Assembly: GCA_947447005.1 (NCBI GenBank)
Contig: CANFHO010000019.1
Span: 1-36,601, forward strand
Direction: 5' to 3'
DNA from: Chitinophagaceae bacterium
Lineage (GTDB): Bacteria > Bacteroidota > Bacteroidia > Chitinophagales > Chitinophagaceae
Length of the DNA: 36,601 nt
In this document: in pieces, positions 16,759-26,204 of the stretch
Layout of the letters: every line of letters starts with the position of its first letter
Numbering within the stretch: position 1 is the stretch's first letter
Notes under the pieces: generated by a model
Database searches by the model: none
What the model saw: only the letters and a program-made list of their open reading frames with translations
What the model was told of the DNA's origin: nothing
Translations under genes and position numbers: made by a program

Positions 16759-19623
16759 TTATTGATAGCTTGAAACTGGCTCGCATGAACAAACAAGATT
16801 TCTATCTCCATAAGTGTTATTGACTCTGTTTATACTTGGCCAGAATTTATTGGTTATTAACCTTGGGGTTGGGAATGCAGCCTTCTCTCTGCTGTAAGGT
16901 CTGTTCCATTCAGATACACATATATTTGCTTGTGTATGTGGGGCCCTCTTCAACACATTTTCTTTTTTATCAGCAATCCCTTCTTCGATTTCACGTATTT
17001 CATTTCTGATGCCAATCAATGCATCACAAAAGCGATCAAGCTCATCTTTATCTTCACTTTCAGTAGGCTCAATCATGATGGTTCCGGGAACCGGGAAACT
17101 TAGTGTTGGTGCATGGAATCCATAATCCATCAACCTTTTGGCTACATCTTCGGCTTCAATATCAGCAGATTTTTTGAATGGCCTGAGATCAACAATAAAT
17201 TCATGTGCGCAAGTGCCATTTGTACCTAGGTAGAGTACATCATAATGACCAGTCAGTCTGGCACGCATATAATTCGCATTCAGGATTGCATACTCTGTTG
17301 CTTCTTTGACGCCATTTGAGCCCAACATTTTTATATAAGCATAACTGATCAGTAAAATGCTTGCACTTCCAAAAGGTGCGGCACTTACAGCAGTTGTTGG
17401 CTTTCCATCAGTACTGTTCGTTGAATGACCTGGCAAGAAAGGTGCAAGGTGAGATTTTACACAAATTGGGCCCATGCCAGGACCACCACCACCATGCGGA
17501 ATAGCAAATGTTTTGTGTAGATTAAGGTGACAAACATCAGCACCAATAAGTCCTGGCGCTGTTAATCCAACTTGTGCATTCATATTTGCACCATCCATAT
17601 ATACGAGTCCGCCATGATCATGAATGATTGATGTAATATCTGTTACCGTTTCTTCATATACTCCATATGTACTTGGATAGGTAATCATGATACCGGATAA
17701 GTTTTCACTGTGAAGTGTTGCTTTTTCTTTCAGATCTTCAATATCGATATACCCGTTTTCAAGTGCCTTTACAACTACCACTTTCATTCCAGCCATAACT
17801 GCAGATGCTGGATTGGTTCCATGTGCTGAAATAGGAATGAGCATCACATTTCTGTTTTCATTTCCGTTGGCAAGATGGTATCCTCTGATTGCCAACAAGC
17901 CTGCGTATTCACCCTGAGCACCGCTGTTGGGTTGTAGGCTACAGGCATCAAATCCTGTTATTTCACATAAATACGCAGATAATTCTTCTGTCAGTTGTTG
18001 ATATCCTTTTGTTTGATGTGAAGGTGCAAAAGGATGAAGTTGGCCCCAACAATCCCAACTTACAGGAATCATTTCAGATGCGGCATTCAATTTCATTGTG
18101 CAACTTCCCAATGATATCATGGATGTATTCAGAGATAAATCCTTGTTCTCTAACATCTTGATATACCTCATCATTTTACTTTCACTATGATAGGTATTGA
18201 AAACAGGGTGTGTCAGATAAGGTGAGGTTCTCAACAATGAAACTGGAATACTTTTCAAAGTATTGTTGTCTGAAATACTTAATTCCACAGCATTTGAGTT
18301 ACTAAAACATGAAAGTAATTCAATTAAATCTGCAGGAGTTGTAGTTTCATCAAGGCTGATTCCTAATTGTGTTTCATTTATCAATCTAATATTGATATTT
18401 TTTTCTGAAGCTTCTTTATGTATAGATGTTGCCAAGTCTGATTCAATGACAATTGTATCAAAGTAAGCTTCACTTTTTATGTTATATCCCAGAAGTTTAA
18501 GTGCATTGGCTGTCTCACTGGCCAACAAATTAACTCGTTTGGCAATGTTTTTCAAACCTTCTGCTCCATGATATACTGCATACATAGCAGCCATATTGGC
18601 CAAAAGCGCTTGTGCAGTACAAATATTGGATGTTGCCTTCTCTCTCTTGATATGTTGCTCTCTCGTCTGCAATGCCATTCTCAAAGCTCTGTTGCCATCT
18701 GCATCAATACTTACGCCTATAATTCTACCGGGTAAATTTCTTTTGAATTCATCTTTGGTTGCAAAAAATGCTGCATGTGGTCCACCGAAGCCCATTGGCA
18801 CTCCAAATCTCTGGGCTGAGCCACAAGCCGCATCAGCTCCCAATTCTCCGGGAGAAGTAATCAATGTCAGTGCTAACAAATCGGTAGCCATCGCAACATA
18901 TCCACCAATGGCATGTACTTGATCAATAAATGTTTTGTGGTCAATAATTTCTCCTTTGTTATTTGGGTATTGCAACAAAGCTCCAAAATAAGTTGTATCC
19001 AATACAATATCCGATGCATTTCCAATCACAATTTCAATACCTACAGGAATTGCTCTAGTATAAAGGAGATCAATGGTTTGAGGGAAACAGTCAATATCAA
19101 CAAAAAATTTAGGTCTTTCTATGTTTTCTTGTTTGTTCAATGCATTGAAAAACATGGTCATTGCCTCTGCTGCTGCAGTTGATTCGTCGAGCAATGATGC
19201 ATTTGAAATAGGAAGACCTGTCAAATCACTTACCATGGTTTGGTAATTGAGAAGGCTTTCCAAACGACCCTGTGCAATCTCTGCCTGATAAGGTGTGTAT
19301 TGGGTATACCAACCTGGGTTTTCGAATATATTTCTAAGAATGACACTTGGCGTATACGTGCCATAATATCCTTGTCCTATGAAATTTTTGGCAACTATAT
19401 TTTTACTTCCAATTTCTTTAATATGATTTAGATAAGCTGCTTCGCTCATTGCTTCGCCAACATCAATTCCTTTGTTATTTCGGATGTTGCCTGGAACTGT
19501 TTTGTCAATCAATTCAGATAGTTTTCCTACTCCAATGACTTCGAGCATTTCTTGTTCTTCTTTTGCATTTGGCCCAATATGCCTGTTCCTGAATTCATTC
19601 GCTTGCTGAGTAAGTAGGTTCAT
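16759..19623 (-). CDS. gcvP: Glycine dehydrogenase (decarboxylating), P-protein
   Basis: 954 residues from the chosen ATG at 19621-19623. This fused alpha-beta form of glycine-cleavage P-protein uses PLP to decarboxylate glycine and passes the aminomethyl group to lipoyl GcvH. The N-terminus [11 protein letters not shown] is typical. The PLP lysine is Lys704 in [18 protein letters not shown], and the glycine-rich loop is intact. An in-frame ATG 54 bases upstream (19677) exists, but the added residues do not resemble family N-termini and a -7-like element (19665-19672) lies inside that extension. gcvT and gcvH are not adjacent. No glycine riboswitch is seen in the short leader. Confidence 0.97.
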   Translation of the reverse strand: MNLLTQQANEFRNRHIGPNAKEEQEMLEVIGVGKLSELIDKTVPGNIRNNKGIDVGEAMSEAAYLNHIKEIGSKNIVAKNFIGQGYYGTYTPSVILRNIFENPGWYTQYTPYQAEIAQGRLESLLNYQTMVSDLTGLPISNASLLDESTAAAEAMTMFFNALNKQENIERPKFFVDIDCFPQTIDLLYTRAIPVGIEIVIGNASDIVLDTTYFGALLQYPNNKGEIIDHKTFIDQVHAIGGYVAMATDLLALTLITSPGELGADAACGSAQRFGVPMGFGGPHAAFFATKDEFKRNLPGRIIGVSIDADGNRALRMALQTREQHIKREKATSNICTAQALLANMAAMYAVYHGAEGLKNIAKRVNLLASETANALKLLGYNIKSEAYFDTIVIESDLATSIHKEASEKNINIRLINETQLGISLDETTTPADLIELLSCFSNSNAVELSISDNNTLKSIPVSLLRTSPYLTHPVFNTYHSESKMMRYIKMLENKDLSLNTSMISLGSCTMKLNAASEMIPVSWDCWGQLHPFAPSHQTKGYQQLTEELSAYLCEITGFDACSLQPNSGAQGEYAGLLAIRGYHLANGNENRNVMLIPISAHGTNPASAVMAGMKVVVVKALENGYIDIEDLKEKATLHSENLSGIMITYPSTYGVYEETVTDITSIIHDHGGLVYMDGANMNAQVGLTAPGLIGADVCHLNLHKTFAIPHGGGGPGMGPICVKSHLAPFLPGHSTNSTDGKPTTAVSAAPFGSASILLISYAYIKMLGSNGVKEATEYAILNANYMRARLTGHYDVLYLGTNGTCAHEFIVDLRPFKKSADIEAEDVAKRLMDYGFHAPTLSFPVPGTIMIEPTESEDKDELDRFCDALIGIRNEIREIEEGIADKKENVLKRAPHTQANICVSEWNRPYSREKAAFPTPRLITNKFWPSINRVNNTYGDRNLVCSCEPVSSYQ

Positions 19624-19664
19624 AATGAAGGAAATTGATCTTGTTAATTGCTCTTTAACGGCTG

Positions 19665-19672
19665 CAAATTTA
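19665..19672 (-). promoter_or_regulatory. Candidate -7 element of gcvP
   Basis: TAAATTTG on the minus strand matches TAnnTTTG and would start transcription about 38 bases before the ATG at 19623. A -33 TTG is not clear. It supports the shorter gcvP start. Confidence 0.4.
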
Positions 19673-19761
19673 GCCAATCATGGTGAGTATTTTAGATATA
19701 CATTGTTTATATTGTATGAAATGTGGATTACTTGGTAATATAGATCTTTACATTTCTTAGA

Positions 19762-19790
19762 TTGATCTACATTCTGTTTATATAAATTTG
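19762..19790 (+). promoter_or_regulatory. Promoter of the YkgJ-family gene, near-leaderless
   Basis: TTG (19762-19764), an 18-base spacer and TAAATTTG (19783-19790) match both Bacteroidota promoter elements. The -7 box ends four bases before the ATG at 19795, so the transcript would have almost no 5' leader. Confidence 0.6.
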
Positions 19791-19794
19791 CAAG

Positions 19795-20283
19795 ATGTCT
19801 CATCCTTTGTTGAACAATTGGGAAAAAAAGTCCAAGGAACATGCTAAATCCTATAAGGGATTGCTTCAAAAATTGAATAAAAATCAAGTGTTGAAAGAGC
19901 TGCCATCCCTGCATGAAGAAGCGTTTGAACATGTAGATTGTCTGTCTTGTGCGAATTGTTGTAAAAATTATTCTCCTAGATTCAAAACACCGGATATCAA
20001 AAGAATCAGTAAAGTGTTGGGTTTACGAGAAAGTGTTTTTATCGATACCTATCTGAATATTGATGAAGAAGGTGATTATGTGTTGAAAAATGCACCTTGT
20101 CCTTTTTTAGGGTCAGATAATTTTTGTTCTATTTATGAAGACAGGCCTTCAGATTGCAGAAGGTTCCCATACACAGATGAAGATGTTTTTTATAAAAGGC
20201 AACAACTGACCTTAAAAAATGCCAGTTTTTGTCCTGCAGTTTATTTTGTTTTTGAAAAATTGGGTGAATTGCATCAAAAATAG
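19795..20283 (+). CDS. YkgJ-family cysteine-cluster protein
   Basis: 162 residues, no signal peptide. The cysteine pattern C49-x2-C52-x2-C55-C56, then C102, C111 and C121 (CPFLGSDNFCSIYEDRPSDC), is that of the YkgJ / UPF0153 family, annotated as putative zinc- or iron-chelating. Family members probably bind an Fe-S cluster or metal; the substrate is unknown. The gene stands alone, divergent from gcvP. Its TAG stop directly abuts the stop codon of the convergent MFS gene with no intervening base. Confidence 0.88.
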   Translation: MSHPLLNNWEKKSKEHAKSYKGLLQKLNKNQVLKELPSLHEEAFEHVDCLSCANCCKNYSPRFKTPDIKRISKVLGLRESVFIDTYLNIDEEGDYVLKNAPCPFLGSDNFCSIYEDRPSDCRRFPYTDEDVFYKRQQLTLKNASFCPAVYFVFEKLGELHQK

Positions 20284-21528
20284 CTAGTATTCAATTTTTT
20301 TAACTGCCGGAATTTTGATCCAGGTAAAGATTACAATTCCAACTGTCATGCAGCCGCCAAATACAACGGATGGAATGACTCCCATTATTCTGGACATGAA
20401 ACCACTTTCAAAAGCACCAAGTTCATTGGATGACATAACAAAGATGCTATTCAGAGCAGATACACGTCCTTTCATGTTTTCAGGGGTTTTAAGTTGAAGT
20501 ATGGTAGAGCGAACCAACATACTTACACCATCCAATATTCCTGATAGAAAAAGAACAAAAACTGAAAACCAAAAATAAGTCGATAGGCCAAATGCAATGA
20601 TTGTGAGGCCAAATCCTGCAACGCAAATCAACATGCTTTTACCTTGATTTTTATTTATGGGCATGAAGTTTATAAGGACATATACTAATACCGCTCCCAA
20701 TGCAGGTGCCGATCGTAAAATGCCTAATCCAGTAGGCCCTGATTTTAATATTACATCTGAAAAATAAGGGAGCATTGCAGTGGCACCTCCAAAGAATACT
20801 GCAAACAAGTCCAGGCTGAGAGCTCCCAGCAATTCTTTGGTGTTCCAAACAAACCTAAACCCTTCCCTTATGCTTTTGAACATTTTCTCTTTCTTTTCGA
20901 TCAGCATGGGGGGCTTGGAACTGATGAATAGTGTAGCAATAACAGCCACTAACATCATACCAACCATGATTCGAAAGGAAATTTCCATACCAATCAGACT
21001 AAATAAAATACCTGCCAGTGCAGGCCCCCCAACACTGGAAATTTGCCAAATGCCCGAATGCCATGTAATAGCATTTGATAATTCTTCTTTTGGCACAAGT
21101 CCGCCTAACAGAGCAAATGAAGTCGGCCCACTAAAGGCTCTTGCAATACCAGTGCCAAATGCTATCATATAGATCCCATAAAGGATGGTGTTTTTTTGAA
21201 AATGAGCTCCTGCAAAGTGACTTGTAATAAAAGCGAAGCCAATCGTGAGCAATAGATTAGCAAAAATGCTTGATGCAAGCAGCTTTTTTTTATCGTTGTG
21301 GTCGATAATATAACCCGAATAAAATGCCATGAAAAAAGCAGGAAAAAATTCAAAAATCCCAATGAGTCCTATGCTAAATGGATCTTTTGTTATTTCAAAT
21401 ACTTTCCAACTTATCAATGTTGCTTGCATGGTCAACACCAAAATAAAAAAGAATCTTGCCAGAATATAAGATCTGAATTCTTTGAATTTTAATGCAGAAA
21501 AACTTGCATGTTTGAATATGCGTGACAT
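20284..21528 (-). CDS. MFS transporter (enterobactin-exporter-like, MFS_3)
   Basis: 414 residues with about twelve hydrophobic segments. It has the MFS loop 2-3 signature in altered form (GYIIDHNDKKKLL) and the N-terminal SALKFKEFRSYILARF typical of the EntS-like group. These are proton-driven effluxers in the inner membrane; substrates range from siderophores to drugs, and none can be assigned here. It is the last gene of a minus-strand run after folK and the deoxynucleoside kinase (32-base gap), so it may be transcribed with them without sharing their pathway. It ends exactly against the convergent ykgJ stop. Confidence 0.88.
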   Translation of the reverse strand: MSRIFKHASFSALKFKEFRSYILARFFFILVLTMQATLISWKVFEITKDPFSIGLIGIFEFFPAFFMAFYSGYIIDHNDKKKLLASSIFANLLLTIGFAFITSHFAGAHFQKNTILYGIYMIAFGTGIARAFSGPTSFALLGGLVPKEELSNAITWHSGIWQISSVGGPALAGILFSLIGMEISFRIMVGMMLVAVIATLFISSKPPMLIEKKEKMFKSIREGFRFVWNTKELLGALSLDLFAVFFGGATAMLPYFSDVILKSGPTGLGILRSAPALGAVLVYVLINFMPINKNQGKSMLICVAGFGLTIIAFGLSTYFWFSVFVLFLSGILDGVSMLVRSTILQLKTPENMKGRVSALNSIFVMSSNELGAFESGFMSRIMGVIPSVVFGGCMTVGIVIFTWIKIPAVKKIEY

Positions 21529-21560
21529 GTATGTGAAGATCGTGAAAAAATTTCAGAATC

Positions 21561-22193
21561 TTAAGGAAGGGTTAGATAGTGTTGTCCGCTGGTATATTCC
21601 TTGCTTAAAGCTTCCATCACAACTTCCACATGTTTTTCATTTCCCAGAAAATCTGCATTACTGGCATCAATAAAGAGGGTAGGAATATGATGTTGTTTAA
21701 TATAATGCGTGTACGTTTCCTGAATATTATACAGATAATCGTTGGGTATGTTCAATTCATACGACCTATTTCTTTTACGGATGTTATCTTGTAATTTATG
21801 AACTGGAGCATGTAAATAAACAAGCAAATCTGGTTGAATGATTTGGTGGTGCATGATATCAAAAAGTCGCTGATACAACCTGAATTCATCGTCTGGCAGG
21901 TTTACTTTTGCAAACAACAAACATTTTGTGAATAGATAGTCAGATATGGTCAGGGATTGAAAAAGGTCTTGTTGCCCAACAAGGTCTTTCAATTGTTTAA
22001 AGCGTTCAGCCATGAAAAAAAGTTCAACCGGAAAGGCATATTGGGTTGGATTTTCATAAAACTTAGCGAGGAAAGGATTGTCGGCAAATTCCTCTAAGAC
22101 CAAACGTGCATTCAATTTGTTGGAAAGCAGATTTGCCAGGGTTGTTTTTCCAACTCCAATATTTCCTTCTATTGTTATGAATTTGTATTTCAC
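21561..22193 (-). CDS. Deoxynucleoside kinase (dCK/dGK family)
   Basis: 210 residues beginning with GTG (22191-22193). The P-loop is GNIGVGKTT (10-18), followed by LVLEEFADNPFLAKFY, the EEF region whose glutamate binds the nucleoside. A YAFPVELFFMAERF helix, the ISDYLFTK segment (in place of the DRS motif) and a RKRNRSYE LID region complete the family pattern. It phosphorylates deoxynucleosides for salvage; the exact base preference is not evident. It is transcribed after folK with a 29-base gap, a common neighbourhood in Bacteroidota. Confidence 0.92.
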   Translation of the reverse strand: MKYKFITIEGNIGVGKTTLANLLSNKLNARLVLEEFADNPFLAKFYENPTQYAFPVELFFMAERFKQLKDLVGQQDLFQSLTISDYLFTKCLLFAKVNLPDDEFRLYQRLFDIMHHQIIQPDLLVYLHAPVHKLQDNIRKRNRSYELNIPNDYLYNIQETYTHYIKQHHIPTLFIDASNADFLGNEKHVEVVMEALSKEYTSGQHYLTLP

Positions 22194-22222
22194 TAACCCA
22201 AACTTATGAAACTGTTTTCAGA

Positions 22223-22729
22223 TCAGGGGTTGATATTATCAACATCAAGTGGATACTTTAGGACAGGTAATGTATCCATACACGATTCAAGCATTTCATG
22301 TATGGTCTTTTCGGTTCTTTTGTCGAATATATTGGGTTCAATTTCATGCATTGGAACCAACACAAATTTTCTTTCACTAATTCTGGGATGTGGGATGATC
22401 AAATCGTTGTTCTCTATTACAAGATTATTGTAGTATAAAATATCAATGTCTATTGTTCTCGCAGCATATTTTTCATTTCGAATCCTTCCCATTTCCAATT
22501 CTATGGTTAGTATGCAATTCAATAGTTCAAAAGGGGAAAGTTCGGTGGTGATCATTAATACCTGGTTGAGAAATGGTGCTTGGTCTGTTTTGCCCCATGC
22601 TGCGGTTTCGTAAATGGATGAAATTTTCAGAATTCGACCTGCTTTGTCTGAAATGCTTGAAATTGCCATTTTGAGGTTTGACAACCTGTCACCTACATTG
22701 CCACCTATCAATAAATACGCATCATTCAT
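22223..22729 (-). CDS. folK: HPPK, 6-hydroxymethyl-dihydropterin pyrophosphokinase
   Basis: 168 residues, a full-length single-domain HPPK. It transfers pyrophosphate from ATP to 6-hydroxymethyl-7,8-dihydropterin in folate synthesis. Motifs: LLIGGNVGDRLSNL at the N-terminus, ETAAWGKTDQAPFLNQV, the ATP and Mg-binding GRIRNEKYAARTIDIDIL (two aspartates), and IPHPRISERKFVL. It is divergent from sppA with 59 bases between the starts, and is the first gene of the folK-kinase-MFS run. folB and folP are not adjacent. Confidence 0.96.
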   Translation of the reverse strand: MNDAYLLIGGNVGDRLSNLKMAISSISDKAGRILKISSIYETAAWGKTDQAPFLNQVLMITTELSPFELLNCILTIELEMGRIRNEKYAARTIDIDILYYNNLVIENNDLIIPHPRISERKFVLVPMHEIEPNIFDKRTEKTIHEMLESCMDTLPVLKYPLDVDNINP

Positions 22730-22788
22730 AAAGTGTAGCTCTCAATCGGTGTAAAGTTCATTAATTTTACATTCTAAATCGTTTCATT

Positions 22789-24549
22789 TTGAAAAGTTTT
22801 TTTAAATCATTCTTTGCTTCCTTATTGGCCATCATTATCTTCTTTTTGTTGATATTCCTCCTTTTTGTCGGAATTGCAGGATCTATCATTTCTGAGGATA
22901 AGCCAACTGTTGAAACCAATTCTGTTTTGGTGATTGATCTTTCAAAATCTTTCACAGAAAGGGAAAATGAGGATATTGTTGCACAATTGACTGGGAAAGA
23001 TGAAAATATTGCTCCCACACTTTCAATTGTTTTAAAACTTATAGAATCTGCTAAAACAGATTCGCTCATAAAAGGAATTTATATTCTGTCTAAAGAAAAT
23101 GCAAATGGATATGCTGCAAGCAATGAGTTACGTCAGGCATTGTTGGATTTCAAGTTGTCTGGCAAATTCATAATATCTTATGGCGATTATATTTCTCAAA
23201 AAGCATATTATGTTGCGAATGTTTCAGATAAAATATATTGTAACCCCAAAGGACTTGTTGAATGGCAAGGTATGTCTGTTGAATATACCTATTTCAAAAA
23301 TCTAATTGATAAGTTGGAGATAAAACCACAGATTTTTTATGCTGGGAAATTCAAGAGTGCTACAGAACCTTTCAGGGAGGCACAGATGACTGAACCCAAT
23401 AGAATTCAGACAACAATATGGTTGAATGATTTGTATAATGAAATAATTAATACAACAGCAAAAACCAGAAAGCTGAACACCGATAGTTTGAAATCCTTTG
23501 CAAACAGGTATGCCATTGTTGATCCAGCAATTGCATTAGAAAAAGGATTGATTGACGGATTGAAATATGATGACCAAGTAAAAGATTTGCTTAGAGCAAA
23601 ATTGAATATTGATAAAACTGAGAAAATTAATTTTATAGGTTTGTCACGCTACAATAAATCAAACCCTATAAAAGCATCTTTTGAAAAAGATAAGATAGCA
23701 GTCGTTGTTGCAGAGGGTGAGATAGTGTACGGTAAGGGTGAGATGGATCAAGTAGGTTCAGAAGAGTATATGTCTCTTTTGCATAAGATTAGAGATGATA
23801 AAAGCATTAAAGCTGTTGTTTTACGTATTAATTCACCAGGTGGAAGTTCACTAGCAAGTGAAATGATTTGGAGGGAATTGGAATTGATTAAAAAGAGTGG
23901 TAAGCCAATCATTGTTTCTATGGGAAATGTGGCAGCAAGTGGTGGATATTATATTGCATGCAATGCAAATGAAATTTATGCAGATGAGAATACCATTACC
24001 GGGTCTATTGGTGTTTTTTCCATTATTCCTGATTTTTCTTCTTTTATGAAAAACAAGTTGGGTATTACTTTTGATCGCGTAAAAACTTCTGAATTTGCAG
24101 ATGCCCCTTCTGCTACAAGGCCAATGAATGATTTTGAAAAAAAGATTATTCAACAAGAAGTTGATAAAATTTATTTGGATTTTAAAACAAGAGTAGCTAA
24201 CGGAAGAAAAAAATCAGTTGAATATATTGATAGCATTGCACAAGGAAGGGTTTGGACCGGGAACCGTGCCATTGAAATTGGATTGGTAGATAAGATAGGG
24301 GGGATTGAATCAGCGATCGCTAAGGCTGCGGAATTAGCTCATCTGAAAAAATATCGTATCAGAAAATATCCTGAGCCCGAATCCATTCTTGATCAGCTGT
24401 TCAACAAATATCCTTCACAACTTTCTGAATCATCCTTGAAAAAGGAAATTGGAATTGAAGCATATGATGTGTTGAAACAAGTGAAAAAAATGAAATCCTT
24501 GGATGGCAGAATCCAAACAAGAGTTCCTTTTGAAATGAAGATCAATTAA
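22789..24549 (+). CDS. sppA: Signal peptide peptidase SppA, 67K type
   Basis: 586 residues. One N-terminal transmembrane helix (about 8-30) anchors two tandem S49 peptidase domains. The catalytic pair is Lys189 in the first domain (AGKFKSATEPF) and Ser384 in the second (GNVAASGGYYIA), the same cross-domain Ser/Lys dyad as in the E. coli enzyme. It degrades cleaved signal peptides in the membrane and can cut misfolded membrane proteins. The start is TTG at 22789, since no ATG lies in a suitable place and the MKSFFKSFFASLL beginning fits the family. It is the first gene of a plus-strand run with the ABC-2 permease 24 bases downstream. Confidence 0.95.
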   Translation: MKSFFKSFFASLLAIIIFFLLIFLLFVGIAGSIISEDKPTVETNSVLVIDLSKSFTERENEDIVAQLTGKDENIAPTLSIVLKLIESAKTDSLIKGIYILSKENANGYAASNELRQALLDFKLSGKFIISYGDYISQKAYYVANVSDKIYCNPKGLVEWQGMSVEYTYFKNLIDKLEIKPQIFYAGKFKSATEPFREAQMTEPNRIQTTIWLNDLYNEIINTTAKTRKLNTDSLKSFANRYAIVDPAIALEKGLIDGLKYDDQVKDLLRAKLNIDKTEKINFIGLSRYNKSNPIKASFEKDKIAVVVAEGEIVYGKGEMDQVGSEEYMSLLHKIRDDKSIKAVVLRINSPGGSSLASEMIWRELELIKKSGKPIIVSMGNVAASGGYYIACNANEIYADENTITGSIGVFSIIPDFSSFMKNKLGITFDRVKTSEFADAPSATRPMNDFEKKIIQQEVDKIYLDFKTRVANGRKKSVEYIDSIAQGRVWTGNRAIEIGLVDKIGGIESAIAKAAELAHLKKYRIRKYPEPESILDQLFNKYPSQLSESSLKKEIGIEAYDVLKQVKKMKSLDGRIQTRVPFEMKIN

Positions 24550-24573
24550 GCCCATCTATAAAAGACTTTATTC

Positions 24574-25677
24574 ATGAAAGGAAAAGGTTATAATCAATTA
24601 GTAGCAATGCTTGCCATTTCAAAAGCAAGTTTCAAAGCAATTTTCAGAAGTCCCTCTGCAGTCATTTTCAGCTTTTTATTCCCAATTATTTTTATTCTGG
24701 TTTTTGGGTTTTTAAGTTCAACCAGTCCTGTAATCAGAGTTGCATTTGACCCTACATCCAATAATGACAATGAATTATATCGCGAGCTGATTTCAAATAG
24801 CAGCATCAAAATTATTGTAGAGTCTGAAAAGAAAATGAAAGAAGATGTTGAGAAGGGGCATGTGACTGCAATCATAAAAATCAAGGAAGTCAATCCTGTG
24901 GCCTATCCTAAATATGTTATTGAACTGGTTACATCAACAGCTTCTGCAGATCGAATTGGATTATTGCAATCCATTATTCAGAAATCAATAGGTGTACTTG
25001 ACAGAAAACACTTTCCAAATAGTCCTGTATATGCATTTATGGAAAAGAAAGTTTTGCCGGGGAGGGAATACAGAACAATAGATTTTATTCTACCCGGACA
25101 ATTAGGCTTTTCATTGTTGAGTTCAGGTGTTTTTGGGGTGGCATTCATTTTTTTCAATTTAAGACAAACATTGGTACTAAAGAGGTTTTTTGCTACACCA
25201 ATTAGAAGGACATACATTGTTTTTGGTGAAGGGTTAGGTCGCATTGCTTTTCAAATGATAACAGCTATAGTTATATTGGGTGTTGGACATTTTGCCTTTA
25301 AATTCACTCTTGTTCATGGATGGATAACATTTGCAGAATTGATGATCTTAAGTTTGATTGGTTTGATTGTTTTTATGGGTTTTGGTTTTATAGTAAGTGG
25401 ATTGGCTCCAAGCGAAAGTACAATTCCTCCTTTTGCAAATCTTGTTACATTGCCTCAGTTTCTATTGGCAGGCACTTTTTTTCAAGTTGATAATTTCCCA
25501 ACCTGGTTACAGCCTTTTTGCAGGATTCTACCATTGACACATCTAAACGAAGCTATGCGCAATGTCGCATTTGAGGGGTCTCATATCTCAGATTGTTGGC
25601 CTCAATTAAAGGTTTTATTGGTTTGGGGTATTGTTACATATGCTGTTGCAATCAAAGTATTTAAATGGGAGCCATGA
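24574..25677 (+). CDS. ABC-2 type transporter permease without a nearby ATPase
   Basis: 367 residues. An N-terminal transmembrane helix (about 25-48, IFSFLFPIIFILVFGFL) is followed by a soluble extracytoplasmic domain (about 50-165). Five further helices make up the ABC2_membrane_3-type core, including LPGQLGFSLLSSGVFGVAFIF and the late LVTLPQFLLAGTFFQVDNFP. Such permeases export lipids, polysaccharide or drugs when paired with an ATP-binding subunit. No ATPase gene is in this run, so the partner must be elsewhere. It ends in an ATGA overlap with the next gene, indicating tight translational coupling to the SRPBCC-like protein. Confidence 0.9.
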   Translation: MKGKGYNQLVAMLAISKASFKAIFRSPSAVIFSFLFPIIFILVFGFLSSTSPVIRVAFDPTSNNDNELYRELISNSSIKIIVESEKKMKEDVEKGHVTAIIKIKEVNPVAYPKYVIELVTSTASADRIGLLQSIIQKSIGVLDRKHFPNSPVYAFMEKKVLPGREYRTIDFILPGQLGFSLLSSGVFGVAFIFFNLRQTLVLKRFFATPIRRTYIVFGEGLGRIAFQMITAIVILGVGHFAFKFTLVHGWITFAELMILSLIGLIVFMGFGFIVSGLAPSESTIPPFANLVTLPQFLLAGTFFQVDNFPTWLQPFCRILPLTHLNEAMRNVAFEGSHISDCWPQLKVLLVWGIVTYAVAIKVFKWEP

Positions 25678-26201
25678 GTCAAAGATTAAAAGGAGCATTT
25701 ATCATCTTTATGGTGTTGACTATACTTGCAGTCTTGTTTTCAGCTTTGTTTCCATCAGAAGTTATGACTTCAAAATGGGTGATCATTGGTGCAGATAAAC
25801 ATATAGTACAAGCCAAATTGAATGACCTCAAAGATTACTCTTCATGGAATGATATTCTAATCAACAGGGAACAAATAGATATTCGTCAAAAATCTCTTAT
25901 TGCACAAAAGGGTGATGTGATTTCATGGAAAAACAATTCAAGTGCTTTTGATGGAATAGTGGTAAGTTCTTCTGATACAACCGGTATTGCTTTTGAAATC
26001 ATCCATGCAGGTAGTCTTCCGATTCGCTCTGGGATTAGTTTTGCACAAAAGGGAGATTCAGTTCAAGTAGTATGGGCTATCGTTGAAAAACTTCGTTGGT
26101 ATCCTTGGGAAAAAGTATACGGTATGATGGCTGCAGATATGAAAGGACCTGCCATGCAACACAGTCTTGAATCATTTAAGTCTCAAGTGGAAAATAAGTG
26201 A
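25674..26201 (+). CDS. Membrane-anchored SRPBCC-like protein
   Basis: 175 residues from the ATG at 25674, which overlaps the permease stop in the classic ATGA form; an ATG nine bases earlier is possible but less favoured. One N-terminal transmembrane helix (about 8-28) is followed by a roughly 145-residue domain that resembles the START/SRPBCC polyketide-cyclase fold: VQAKLNDLKDYSSWND near the start, a strand-rich middle, and the WYPWEKVYGMMAADMKGPA helix at the end. SRPBCC domains bind hydrophobic ligands. Coupling to an ABC-2 permease suggests ligand handling at the membrane, but this is inference. It ends three bases before the convergent queG stop. Confidence 0.75.
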   Translation: MSQRLKGAFIIFMVLTILAVLFSALFPSEVMTSKWVIIGADKHIVQAKLNDLKDYSSWNDILINREQIDIRQKSLIAQKGDVISWKNNSSAFDGIVVSSSDTTGIAFEIIHAGSLPIRSGISFAQKGDSVQVVWAIVEKLRWYPWEKVYGMMAADMKGPAMQHSLESFKSQVENK

Positions 26202-26204
26202 AAG

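Noticed and set aside
19624-19677. An 18-residue N-terminal extension of GcvP
   Set aside because: The extra residues do not match P-protein N-termini and a -7-like promoter element lies within them, so the ATG at 19623 was chosen.
19624-19794. Possible glycine riboswitch upstream of gcvP
   Set aside because: The leader between the likely start of transcription and the ATG is only about 38 bases, and no tandem glycine aptamer pattern is visible.
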